Source of the DNA: an uncultured Acidimicrobium sp.
GTDB taxonomy: Bacteria; Actinomycetota; Acidimicrobiia; Acidimicrobiales; Ilumatobacteraceae
DNA: 7,608 nt
Reading direction: 5' to 3'
Assembly: GCA_903853285.1 (NCBI GenBank)
Contig: CAINTF010000271.1
Coordinates: 1 to 7,608 of the forward strand
Positions 1-7,020 of the stretch are shown here, in pieces. The translations under genes and the position numbers were made by a program. Under the pieces are notes generated by a model, which was not told where the DNA came from, ran no database searches, and saw only the letters and a list, made by a program, of their open reading frames with translations. Every line of letters begins with the position of its first letter. The stretch's first letter is position 1.

Positions 1-54
1 AGATGGATCGCAACTTTGCCGGATGCTGGAGCCGATGCCGGGGAGTCCGCGTGA
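1..54 (+). CDS. C-terminal end of an upstream gene (partial, unidentified)
   Basis: Frame 1 is open from the window edge to a TGA at 52-54 and reads [17 protein letters not shown]. The TGA overlaps the GTG at 51-53 in a GTGA arrangement, the usual sign of two translationally coupled genes, and this is the main reason to believe the frame is real. In actinobacteria the gene before uvrB is often coaE (dephospho-CoA kinase), whose C-terminus is variable. Seventeen residues are too few to identify it, so coaE is only a guess from gene order. Confidence 0.35.
   Translation, partial: RWIATLPDAGADAGESA
40..45 (+). promoter_or_regulatory. Ribosome binding site for uvrB
   Basis: GGGGAG lies 5 nt before the GTG at 51 and matches the Shine-Dalgarno core GGAG. 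It supports GTG 51 as the uvrB start. It is the only clear Shine-Dalgarno sequence in front of any gene in the window. The site lies inside the coding end of the overlapping upstream frame. Confidence 0.45.
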
Positions 55-2105
55 CCAAGAAAGACGGTGGGGTTGAGGATGTCGCCGCAGTGAGGTTGGA
101 AGTTGTATCCGAGTTTCAGCCAGCGGGCGATCAACCGGCCGCGATCGCAGCGCTAGCAAAAGGCATCAATCGCGGCGATCGATTTCAAACGTTGCTTGGC
201 ATCACGGGTTCAGGCAAATCGGCAACGATGGCGTGGACAATCGAAGCGGTGCAGAGACCAACGCTGATTTTGGCACCAAACAAAAGTCTTGCAGCGCAAT
301 TGGCGCAGGAGATGAAAGAGTTCTTTCCGAAGAACCGGGTTGAATATTTCGTCAGCTATTACGACTATTACCAACCGGAGGCATATATTCCTTCGAGCGA
401 CACGTTCATTGAAAAGGACTCTGCAATCAATGACGAGATCGATCGACTTCGTCACTCTGCAACTGCCGCACTGTTGACTCGTAGAGACACAATTGTTGTT
501 GCATCTGTCAGTTGTATTTATGGCATGGGTGATCCGGATGAATATCGTGGCAACCTGCTCGAGTTGCATGTAGGCGTTGATTATGACCAACGCAGTATTT
601 TGAAACGTCTTGTCGATTTGCAATATGACCGCAATGACTTAACACTGGGTCGTGGCAATTTTCGCGTGCGGGGAGACACCATCGAAGTTCATCCAGCCTA
701 TGACGAGACTGTTACTCGTTTTGAAATGTTTGGAGACACAGTCGAGCGCATAACAATTGTCGATCCTGTGACAGGTGAGACTTTGCAGGATCTCAATCAA
801 ACAATGGTTTTCCCTGCGACGCACTATGTCGCTGGCAACGAGCGCATGCAACGAGCAATGCTGCAGATCGAAGCAGAATTGCAGCCGCGTCTGAAGCAGT
901 TTGAAACCGAAGGAAAGTTGTTGGAGGCGCAGCGCCTGAGACAACGCACTCAATATGACCTCGAGATGATGGCTGAAGTTGGGTACTGCAACGGTATTGA
1001 GAACTATTCAATGCACATTGATGGACGAGTGCACGGTCAGCCACCTTTCACATTGCTCGACTACTTTCCGGACGACTTCTTGATGGTGATGGATGAAAGT
1101 CACGTTTCGATTCCGCAATTGCATGGACAATACGCAGGTGATCAAAATAGAAAAGCGACATTGATTGAGCATGGTTTCCGTCTGCCATCCGCAGCCGACA
1201 ACAGGCCGCTTCGGTTCGAAGAGACGATGGAGCGAATCAATCAATGCGTGTTTCTCTCAGCAACTCCTGCGCCTTTCGAATTGGGTCTCAGCAGTCAAGT
1301 AGTTGAGCAGATTGTGCGACCTACTGGATTGATCGACCCTGAAGTAATTGTGCGTCCAACTAAGGGACAGATTGACGACATCATTGAGATGGTGAATGGA
1401 AGGGTCGCAAATGGCGATCGCGTATTAATTACTACTTTGACAAAGAAAATGGCCGAGGATCTGAGTGAGTATTTGATTGAACAGGGCCTCAAAGTTCGTT
1501 ACTTGCATTCAAACATTGACACCGTCCAGCGAATTGAGATTTTGCGAGCATTACGTTTGGGCGAATTTGACGTTCTCGTTGGTATTAATTTGTTGCGAGA
1601 AGGTCTCGACTTGCCCGAAGTTTCGCTCGTCGCAATTTTGGATGCCGATAAGGCCGGCTTTTTACGTAGCCAAACTTCGTTGATCCAGATGATTGGACGC
1701 GCAGCGCGAAACGTAAATGGGCAGGTAGTGATGTATGCCGACAATCGAACTGCCGCCATGGATAAGGCAATAGGCGAGACAAGTAGGCGGCGAGAGAAGC
1801 AGATCGCGTACAACCTCGAGCACGGGATTGATCCACAAACAATTCGTAAGGCAGTCGGGGATATTTTGTCAATTCTGCGTCCCAATGAAGCGAACAAGGT
1901 GCCCAAGCTCGGAGACCGCAAGAATATGGAGCGTGACAAGGTTCTCAACGAACTGAAATCTTTGCCTCAGCAAGAACTGGAAGCGCTCATTTTGACACTG
2001 GAAGAGGAAATGGCGCTGGCGGCCTCTGAAATGCGTTTTGAGTACGCTGCCCGTTTGCGTGATGAAGTAAAAGAATTGAAGCGCGAATTGCGCGACGCAA
2101 AGTAA
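51..2105 (+). CDS. uvrB: UvrABC system protein B (excinuclease subunit, DNA damage verification helicase)
   Basis: UvrB is the cytoplasmic helicase-fold ATPase that UvrA loads at damaged DNA. It inserts a beta-hairpin between the strands, verifies the lesion and recruits UvrC. From GTG 51 the protein is 684 residues, normal for the family. Visible motifs are FQPAGDQP (22-29), Walker A GITGSGKS (50-57), the beta-hairpin block [10 protein letters not shown] (103-112), Walker B DESH (348-351), helicase motif [11 protein letters not shown] (546-554), and a C-terminal UVR motif at about 645-680 that contacts UvrC. Walker A continues as SAT, as in actinobacterial UvrB, whereas E. coli has GKTFT. 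The start is uncertain. GTG 51 overlaps the upstream stop and has a good ribosome site. GTG 90 (671 residues) would place the N-terminus close to that of E. coli UvrB. ATG 3 would add 16 residues that do not look like UvrB. uvrA follows after 22 bp. No truncation or frameshift is seen. Confidence 0.97.
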   Translation: MTKKDGGVEDVAAVRLEVVSEFQPAGDQPAAIAALAKGINRGDRFQTLLGITGSGKSATMAWTIEAVQRPTLILAPNKSLAAQLAQEMKEFFPKNRVEYFVSYYDYYQPEAYIPSSDTFIEKDSAINDEIDRLRHSATAALLTRRDTIVVASVSCIYGMGDPDEYRGNLLELHVGVDYDQRSILKRLVDLQYDRNDLTLGRGNFRVRGDTIEVHPAYDETVTRFEMFGDTVERITIVDPVTGETLQDLNQTMVFPATHYVAGNERMQRAMLQIEAELQPRLKQFETEGKLLEAQRLRQRTQYDLEMMAEVGYCNGIENYSMHIDGRVHGQPPFTLLDYFPDDFLMVMDESHVSIPQLHGQYAGDQNRKATLIEHGFRLPSAADNRPLRFEETMERINQCVFLSATPAPFELGLSSQVVEQIVRPTGLIDPEVIVRPTKGQIDDIIEMVNGRVANGDRVLITTLTKKMAEDLSEYLIEQGLKVRYLHSNIDTVQRIEILRALRLGEFDVLVGINLLREGLDLPEVSLVAILDADKAGFLRSQTSLIQMIGRAARNVNGQVVMYADNRTAAMDKAIGETSRRREKQIAYNLEHGIDPQTIRKAVGDILSILRPNEANKVPKLGDRKNMERDKVLNELKSLPQQELEALILTLEEEMALAASEMRFEYAARLRDEVKELKRELRDAK
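141..148. repeat. HIP1-like palindrome GCGATCGC (copy 1)
   Basis: Octamer palindrome inside uvrB, read as GCG ATC GC(A), coding Ala-Ile-Ala. It is one of three copies in the window, where about 0.1 is expected by chance at even base composition. Confidence 0.6.
1414..1421. repeat. HIP1-like palindrome GCGATCGC (copy 2)
   Basis: Octamer palindrome inside uvrB in a different reading phase from copy 1, as part of GGC GAT CGC (Gly-Asp-Arg). The change of phase argues that the motif is not just a product of one favoured dipeptide. Confidence 0.6.
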
Positions 2106-2113
2106 TTGACTTG

Positions 2114-2119
2114 TAGTCT
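2114..2119 (+). promoter_or_regulatory. Possible -10 element for a leaderless uvrA transcript
   Basis: TAGTCT fits the actinobacterial -10 pattern TANNNT and ends 8 nt before the uvrA ATG. The 22-bp gap has no Shine-Dalgarno sequence, which fits transcription starting at or next to the start codon. The same hexamer type at the same distance occurs before rapZ. No good -35 element sits at 16-18 bp upstream; TTGACT at 2106 is far too close. The call rests on one short motif and its spacing. Confidence 0.3.
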
Positions 2120-2127
2120 GCTTTCTG

Positions 2128-5085
2128 ATGTCTACATCTCAGAAGCCAACAATTACTAAGTCTGCGAGCAAAAAGTCGGCAAAGTCGGCAACAAAGCCGA
2201 AAGCTGGAGTGCTCAATGCCGGCCATATTTCTGTTCGCGGCGCGCGCGAACACAACCTCAAGACTGTGAGCGTTGATCTACCGCGCGATCAACTCGTTGT
2301 TTTCACGGGTTTGTCAGGCTCCGGAAAATCTAGTTTGGCATTCGACACGATTTACGCCGAAGGTCAGAGACGCTATGTCGAAAGTTTGAGTTCTTACGCC
2401 CGGCAGTTTCTTGGACAAATGGACAAACCAGATGTCGACATTATTGAAGGATTGTCGCCTGCAATATCAATTGATCAAAAGTCTGGATCACGAAACCCGC
2501 GTTCCACGGTGGGAACGATTACCGAAGTGTATGACTATTTGCGTTTGTTGTGGGCGCGAATTGGTGTGCAACATTGCGCGAATGACGGTACGAAATTGCA
2601 GCAACAAACTCCTCAGCAGATTGTTGACCGGATTCTTGACTTGCCTGAAGGAACTCGGTTCCAAGTACTTGCACCAGTAATTCGCGGGCGAAAGGGCGAG
2701 TACGAGTCACTCTTGACTGATCTTTCAACCCAGGGTTTCTCGCGTGCTCGCATTGACGGCGAAGTTGTTGAGATTGCTGAGTTTTTGAAATCTGATCAAA
2801 AACTTGGACGTTACGAGAACCACACGATCGAGATAGTGGTAGATCGACTTGTTCGAAAGGCTGGCATACAGCGGCGACTGACCGACAGTCTCGAAACAGC
2901 GTTGCGACTTGCCGATGGTGTTGCCGAAATCGAGTTGATGGGCACAAAGACGGCTAAGAATGCAGACGCTGACGAACCCGGTGAGGTCATTACTTTCAGC
3001 CAGCACCTTGGTTGCCCGAAATGTGGAGAAAGTTATGAAGAACTGGCGCCTCGTAATTTCTCCTTCAATTCTCCCTACGGAGCGTGCGAAACCTGTCTAG
3101 GTCTCGGCACGCGTTATGAAGTTGATCCCGATCTAGTTGTGCCAGATGCCGATTTGGCGATTAATCAAGGTGCGATCGCTCCTTGGCGTTCAGCGCACAC
3201 CCAATATTTCACTCGCATGCTTGAAGCCGTTGCCGACGAATTTGGTATTGACATGAATCGCAAATGGTCGAAATTGACCGATAAGCAAAAGGCGATCGTC
3301 ATGAACGGCGCCGGTGATGCGCTCATGGTGAAATACAAGAATCGTTACGGACGAGTACGTGAGTACTCAACGGCGTATGAAGGTGTTGTTCCCTGGATCA
3401 AGCGTCGACATGAATCTGCGGAAACCGATACGCAGCGCGAGCAGTTTGAAAGTTACATGCGAGAGGTGCCGTGCAAAGCATGCAAGGGTGCCAGGCTCAA
3501 GCCGCAATCGCTTGCGGTGTTGGTTAACGGCGAGCACATCAGCGCGGTCTGCGATATGTCAATTGCTAAATCTGCTGCGTTCCTATCCAAGCTCGTATTG
3601 GGTGAGCGTGACCGAATGATTGCGGAGCGTGTAACAAAGGAAATCAATGCACGATTGAGCTTCTTGCTGGATGTCGGTCTCGATTATTTAACTCTGTCTC
3701 GTGCGGCAGGCACGCTTGCCGGAGGTGAAGCGCAGCGAATCCGTTTGGCGAGTCAGATTGGTTCAGGTTTGGTGGGCACGTTGTATGTATTAGACGAACC
3801 GTCGATTGGTCTTCATCAACGCGATAATCACAAATTGATCGAAACTTTAATGCGATTGCGTGATCTTGGAAACACGGTAATTGTCGTGGAGCACGACGAA
3901 GACACGATCAACGCCAGTGACTGGTTGGTGGACATCGGGCCAGGTGCTGGAGAGCACGGTGGAGAAGTCGTCTATAGCGGACCTGTACCAGGCGTGCATT
4001 CGGTGAAGGCCTCAATCACGGGTCAGTACCTCAGTGGGAAGAGATCTATTGCAGTACCGCAAGATCGCCGCAGTACAGGAAAAGATTGGCTGACGATCAG
4101 GGGTGCACGTCAACACAACCTGAAGAATTTGAGTGTCAAGATTCCGCTTGGTTGTTTTGTCGCCGTAACGGGAGTGTCGGGCAGTGGCAAGAGCAGCTTG
4201 ATCCGTGACATTTTGCTTCCTTCGCTGATGCAGAAGATCTATAAGTCGAAGGATGCACCTGGCAAGCACACGGCTGTAGACGGTGTGCAACACCTCGACA
4301 AGGTCATTGATATGGATCAATCTCCGATCGGCAGAACACCAAGATCAAACGCGGCGACCTATACGGGCGTTTTTGACGACATTCGTAAGCTGTTCAGCAC
4401 AACTCCAGAAGCAAAAGTCCGCGGTTACATGCCTGGGCGTTTTAGCTTCAACGTTCCAGGTGGTCGTTGCGAAGCATGTTCTGGTGACGGAACTATCAAA
4501 ATTGAAATGCATTTTTTGCCAGATGTGTACGTGCCGTGCGAAGTTTGTAAAGGCGCGAGATACAACCGTGACACACTCGACATTACGTTTAAGGGAAAGA
4601 ACATTTCAGATGTGCTGAATATGCCGATTTCTGAAGCCGTTGAGTTTTTCGCAAAACAGCCACGAATCTCAAGACATATGGAGACTCTTGTGGATGTTGG
4701 TCTTGGATACGTGAGGCTTGGACAATCCGCTCCAACTCTTTCGGGCGGCGAAGCACAACGAGTCAAGTTGGCAGCAGAACTGGCAAAGCGAAGTACTGGT
4801 CACACTATTTATTTGTTGGATGAACCGACGACGGGTTTGCACTTCGAAGATGTACGCAGACTGCTTACTGTGCTGGCACGACTGGTTGATCAAGGCAATA
4901 CCGTGCTAGTTATCGAGCACAATCTCGATGTGATCAAAACTGCGGACTGGCTGATTGATCTCGGTCCAGAGGGCGGTGATGGCGGTGGTCAATTGGTTGC
5001 TGAGGGAACGCCTGAAGCCGTTGCCAAAGTCAAAGGCAGTTACACCGGGAAGTATTTGGCGCCGCTACTGAAATCGACGAAGTAG
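2128..5085 (+). CDS. uvrA: UvrABC system protein A (damage-sensing ABC ATPase)
   Basis: UvrA is a soluble, dimeric, tandem ABC-type ATPase. It scans DNA for bulky or distorting lesions and delivers UvrB to them. The protein is 985 residues and has both cassettes: Walker [10 protein letters not shown] (61-69) with Walker B DEP (556-558), and Walker [10 protein letters not shown] (682-690) with signature LSGGE (871-875) and DEP (898-900). CxxC pairs suited to zinc binding lie at C296/C299 with C320/C323, at C449/C452, and at C781/C784 with C804/C807. Two oddities stand out. The first signature reads LAGGE (530-534) instead of LSGGE. Residues 1-27 form a tail with seven lysines and no acidic residue, ahead of the conserved block [14 protein letters not shown] 2209 (958 residues) would remove this tail and resembles the usual UvrA start, but the possible leaderless promoter favours ATG 2128. 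The gene lies 22 bp after uvrB and 23 bp before uvrC. Confidence 0.98.
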   Translation: MSTSQKPTITKSASKKSAKSATKPKAGVLNAGHISVRGAREHNLKTVSVDLPRDQLVVFTGLSGSGKSSLAFDTIYAEGQRRYVESLSSYARQFLGQMDKPDVDIIEGLSPAISIDQKSGSRNPRSTVGTITEVYDYLRLLWARIGVQHCANDGTKLQQQTPQQIVDRILDLPEGTRFQVLAPVIRGRKGEYESLLTDLSTQGFSRARIDGEVVEIAEFLKSDQKLGRYENHTIEIVVDRLVRKAGIQRRLTDSLETALRLADGVAEIELMGTKTAKNADADEPGEVITFSQHLGCPKCGESYEELAPRNFSFNSPYGACETCLGLGTRYEVDPDLVVPDADLAINQGAIAPWRSAHTQYFTRMLEAVADEFGIDMNRKWSKLTDKQKAIVMNGAGDALMVKYKNRYGRVREYSTAYEGVVPWIKRRHESAETDTQREQFESYMREVPCKACKGARLKPQSLAVLVNGEHISAVCDMSIAKSAAFLSKLVLGERDRMIAERVTKEINARLSFLLDVGLDYLTLSRAAGTLAGGEAQRIRLASQIGSGLVGTLYVLDEPSIGLHQRDNHKLIETLMRLRDLGNTVIVVEHDEDTINASDWLVDIGPGAGEHGGEVVYSGPVPGVHSVKASITGQYLSGKRSIAVPQDRRSTGKDWLTIRGARQHNLKNLSVKIPLGCFVAVTGVSGSGKSSLIRDILLPSLMQKIYKSKDAPGKHTAVDGVQHLDKVIDMDQSPIGRTPRSNAATYTGVFDDIRKLFSTTPEAKVRGYMPGRFSFNVPGGRCEACSGDGTIKIEMHFLPDVYVPCEVCKGARYNRDTLDITFKGKNISDVLNMPISEAVEFFAKQPRISRHMETLVDVGLGYVRLGQSAPTLSGGEAQRVKLAAELAKRSTGHTIYLLDEPTTGLHFEDVRRLLTVLARLVDQGNTVLVIEHNLDVIKTADWLIDLGPEGGDGGGQLVAEGTPEAVAKVKGSYTGKYLAPLLKSTK
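2173..2190 (+). repeat. Perfect 9-bp tandem duplication in the uvrA N-terminal tail
   Basis: AAGTCGGCA occurs twice, head to tail, in frame, and encodes KSA-KSA at residues 16-21 of UvrA. Slippage or duplication here would add or remove three residues of the lysine-rich tail without changing the frame. The copies are identical at the base level. Confidence 0.8.
3172..3179. repeat. HIP1-like palindrome GCGATCGC (copy 3)
   Basis: Octamer palindrome inside uvrA, read as GCG ATC GC(T), Ala-Ile-Ala. It has the same phase as copy 1 but a different flanking sequence, so the two are not parts of a longer repeat. Confidence 0.6.
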
Positions 5086-5108
5086 CCGAGACACAAAAGT
5101 ACTGAGTG

Positions 5109-6971
5109 ATGAAACGGCCAGAGGGAATCATTCCGGTTACACCAGGCTCTTACCAATTTCGAGATGCACAGGGTCGCGTTATTTATGTAGGTAAAGCAAT
5201 TAATTTGCGGTCACGGGTATCTAGCTATTTCGCTGATCCAAAAACATTGCATCCCCGTACCGCGAGCATGATGAGTTTTGCAGAGAAAGTTGAATGGATC
5301 GAAGTTCGAAATGAAGTCGATGCCTTACTCCTCGAATACGCTCTGATTAAGGAGCACAAGCCTCGTTTCAACATTCGTCTGCAAGACGATAAAAGTTTCC
5401 CGTTTTTGGCGATTAGCACCGATGAAGAATGGCCTCGAGCGATGATGTTCCGAGGTAAGCGACGAAAGGGTGTTCGTTATTTCGGACCCTATGTGCACCC
5501 AGGTGCGATCAGGGACACTTTGGAGTTGCTTCTTCGTACCTTTCCAGTTCGAACGTGTGCTGCATCGAAGTTTAAACAGCACGAACGACTAGGTCGACCT
5601 TGTTTGCTGTTTCATATAGAAAAATGTAGTGGTCCGTGTGTGGGCGAAGTATCAGCCACTGAGTACAAAGTGCATGTTGATGGCTTGATGAAATTTTTAA
5701 ATGGCGATAATACGGAAATAGTTGCAGCCATGGAGCAACAAATGATTGCTGCTTCGAACGCCACTGATTTCGAACGCGCGGCAAAGATTAGGGATCGGTT
5801 GACAGCGATACACCAGGTGTTAGAAAAGCAGCAGATGGTTGGAGTTCAAGAAGACGACTTAGATGTAATAGGAATTGCACAGGACGAAATCACGGCAGCA
5901 GTTCAGATCTTTTTTGTTCGAAAGGGTCGTGTTATTGGGCGTAATGGTTTTATTCTGGACAAAGTTGAAGATGTAAGTTCGGAGTTGCTTGTCGATCGGA
6001 TATTGGAAAACGTTTACGGAGATGAACCTGCGCTGGGTATTCCTAAACAAGTGCTAGTGCCGGTGTTGCCTGAAAGTCATGAAGCAGTAGAGAAGTGGCT
6101 GAGCGATGTTCGAACAACTCAAGTCAGCGTGAGAGTTCCCATGCGTGGCGACAAACGTGAGTTGCAGGAAACGGTGACGATGAATGCCACTAAAGAACTT
6201 GCAAGGCATCGTTTGAAAAGATCTGCTGATCAGCACAGTCGCACAATGGCGCTCAACGATCTTCAAAAACTTTTACTGCTTCCGCATTTCCCGTTGCGTA
6301 TCGAGTGTTATGACATGGCTCATCTTCACGGCACCGACTATGTCGGTTCTATGGTTGTGCTTGAAGACGGTTTGCCAGCGAAAACCGAATACCGACGCTT
6401 CAAAATTAAAGATGTTCCTGGCAACGATGACTACGCAGCCATGCGCGAAGTTTTGATGCGCAGACTTAGCGCGTATAAGAAGGAACGCGATTTGCCGATA
6501 AGTGAACGTGGAAGCAAGCCCGGCAAATTCGCCTATGCACCACAGTTAATTTTGGTTGACGGCGGCAAAGGTCAATTAGGTGTGGCAATAGACGTCATCA
6601 AGGAGCTTGGGCTTGAGAACGAGATTCCGGTTGCATCTCTGGCTAAACGTTTAGAGGAAGTGTTCGTGCCTGGCTCGTCAATGCCAATAGATGTTCCTCG
6701 CGGTAGTGAAGCACTCTTTATGCTGCAAGTCATTCGGGATGAAGCTCACCGATTTGCGAATACGTTCCACCGACAATTGCGTGGCAAGAGAATGAAGGTG
6801 AGCGGACTTGATGGGATACCCGGTCTTGGTGCAGCGCGTAAAGAGAAACTGATGCAGGTGTTTGGCAGCATGAAGTCATTGCGGGAGGCGAGTGCTGATG
6901 AAATCCTTGCGCAATCTGGTTTACCGCAAGTTGTTTCGCAGGCCGTATTCAATGCGCTCCATCAATCTTGA
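5109..6971 (+). CDS. uvrC: UvrABC system protein C (dual-incision endonuclease)
   Basis: UvrC joins the UvrB-DNA complex and cuts the damaged strand on both sides of the lesion. From ATG 5109 it is 620 residues, normal for the family. The N-terminal GIY-YIG nuclease, which makes the 3' cut, has Y15, Y26, R36, E76 and N88, the positions expected for catalysis. Four cysteines, C150, C165, C173 and C177, match the set reported to hold a 4Fe-4S cluster in E. coli UvrC. A UVR motif for binding UvrB lies near 205-245. The RNase H-like domain, which makes the 5' cut, shows the D-D-H triad as D402 (ECYDMAHLHG), D484 (LVDGG) and H547 (DEAHRF). A helix-hairpin-helix DNA-binding region ends the protein (about 567-620, DGIPGLG). 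GTG 5106 just before the ATG is an alternative start. No Shine-Dalgarno sequence is visible in the 23-bp gap after uvrA, so coupling to uvrA is likely. Confidence 0.97.
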   Translation: MKRPEGIIPVTPGSYQFRDAQGRVIYVGKAINLRSRVSSYFADPKTLHPRTASMMSFAEKVEWIEVRNEVDALLLEYALIKEHKPRFNIRLQDDKSFPFLAISTDEEWPRAMMFRGKRRKGVRYFGPYVHPGAIRDTLELLLRTFPVRTCAASKFKQHERLGRPCLLFHIEKCSGPCVGEVSATEYKVHVDGLMKFLNGDNTEIVAAMEQQMIAASNATDFERAAKIRDRLTAIHQVLEKQQMVGVQEDDLDVIGIAQDEITAAVQIFFVRKGRVIGRNGFILDKVEDVSSELLVDRILENVYGDEPALGIPKQVLVPVLPESHEAVEKWLSDVRTTQVSVRVPMRGDKRELQETVTMNATKELARHRLKRSADQHSRTMALNDLQKLLLLPHFPLRIECYDMAHLHGTDYVGSMVVLEDGLPAKTEYRRFKIKDVPGNDDYAAMREVLMRRLSAYKKERDLPISERGSKPGKFAYAPQLILVDGGKGQLGVAIDVIKELGLENEIPVASLAKRLEEVFVPGSSMPIDVPRGSEALFMLQVIRDEAHRFANTFHRQLRGKRMKVSGLDGIPGLGAARKEKLMQVFGSMKSLREASADEILAQSGLPQVVSQAVFNALHQS

Positions 6972-6984
6972 ACTGTGCATAAAT

Positions 6985-7012
6985 CTTGAGCCTCTGAGAG
7001 ATTCGCTAGCCT
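6985..7012 (+). promoter_or_regulatory. Possible promoter for a leaderless rapZ transcript
   Basis: TAGCCT at 7007-7012 fits TANNNT and ends 8 nt before the GTG start, the same spacing as TAGTCT before uvrA. A TTGA core at 6986-6989 could be a -35 element; read as TTGAGC the spacer is 15 bp, slightly short. The 49-bp gap has no Shine-Dalgarno sequence near the start and no obvious terminator hairpin. rapZ could therefore be transcribed both from here and by read-through from uvrC. This is motif evidence only. Confidence 0.3.
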
Positions 7013-7020
7013 GACTATCA

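Noticed and set aside
3..50. ATG at 3 as the uvrB start (700-residue protein)
   Set aside because: The 16 added residues (rich in Cys, Arg and Trp) do not resemble UvrB, the same bases read as a plausible gene end in frame 1, and GTG 51 has a ribosome site and stop overlap.
1499..1948. Minus-strand open frame of 149 codons inside uvrB
   Set aside because: It lies wholly antisense to a conserved helicase region, its arginine- and serine-rich translation resembles no family I know, and it has no ribosome site. It is a shadow of uvrB.
2106..2111. TTGACT as a -35 element for uvrA
   Set aside because: It lies only 2 bp before TAGTCT, and no TANNNT hexamer sits 16-18 bp downstream outside the start of uvrA, so it cannot form a normal promoter with that element.
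2519..2947. Minus-strand open frame of 142 codons inside uvrA
   Set aside because: It is antisense to conserved UvrA sequence and has no recognisable domain. The other minus-strand and out-of-frame plus-strand frames in uvrA, uvrC and rapZ were rejected for the same reason.
141..3179. GCGATCGC copies as evidence of a cyanobacterial origin
   Set aside because: Gene order uvrB-uvrA-uvrC-rapZ and protein details (GKSAT in UvrB, GLSGAGR in RapZ) point to actinobacteria, so the motif is treated as a composition signal only.
5547..5554. GTTCGAAC as a LexA/SOS box (also at 6108-6115)
   Set aside because: Both are inside uvrC coding sequence and are 8-bp palindromes without the 4-nt spacer of the actinobacterial LexA site.
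6972..7020. Terminator hairpin between uvrC and rapZ
   Set aside because: The best self-pairing is CTCT-G-AGAG at about 6992-7000, a 4-bp stem with a one-base loop that cannot form, and no T run follows.
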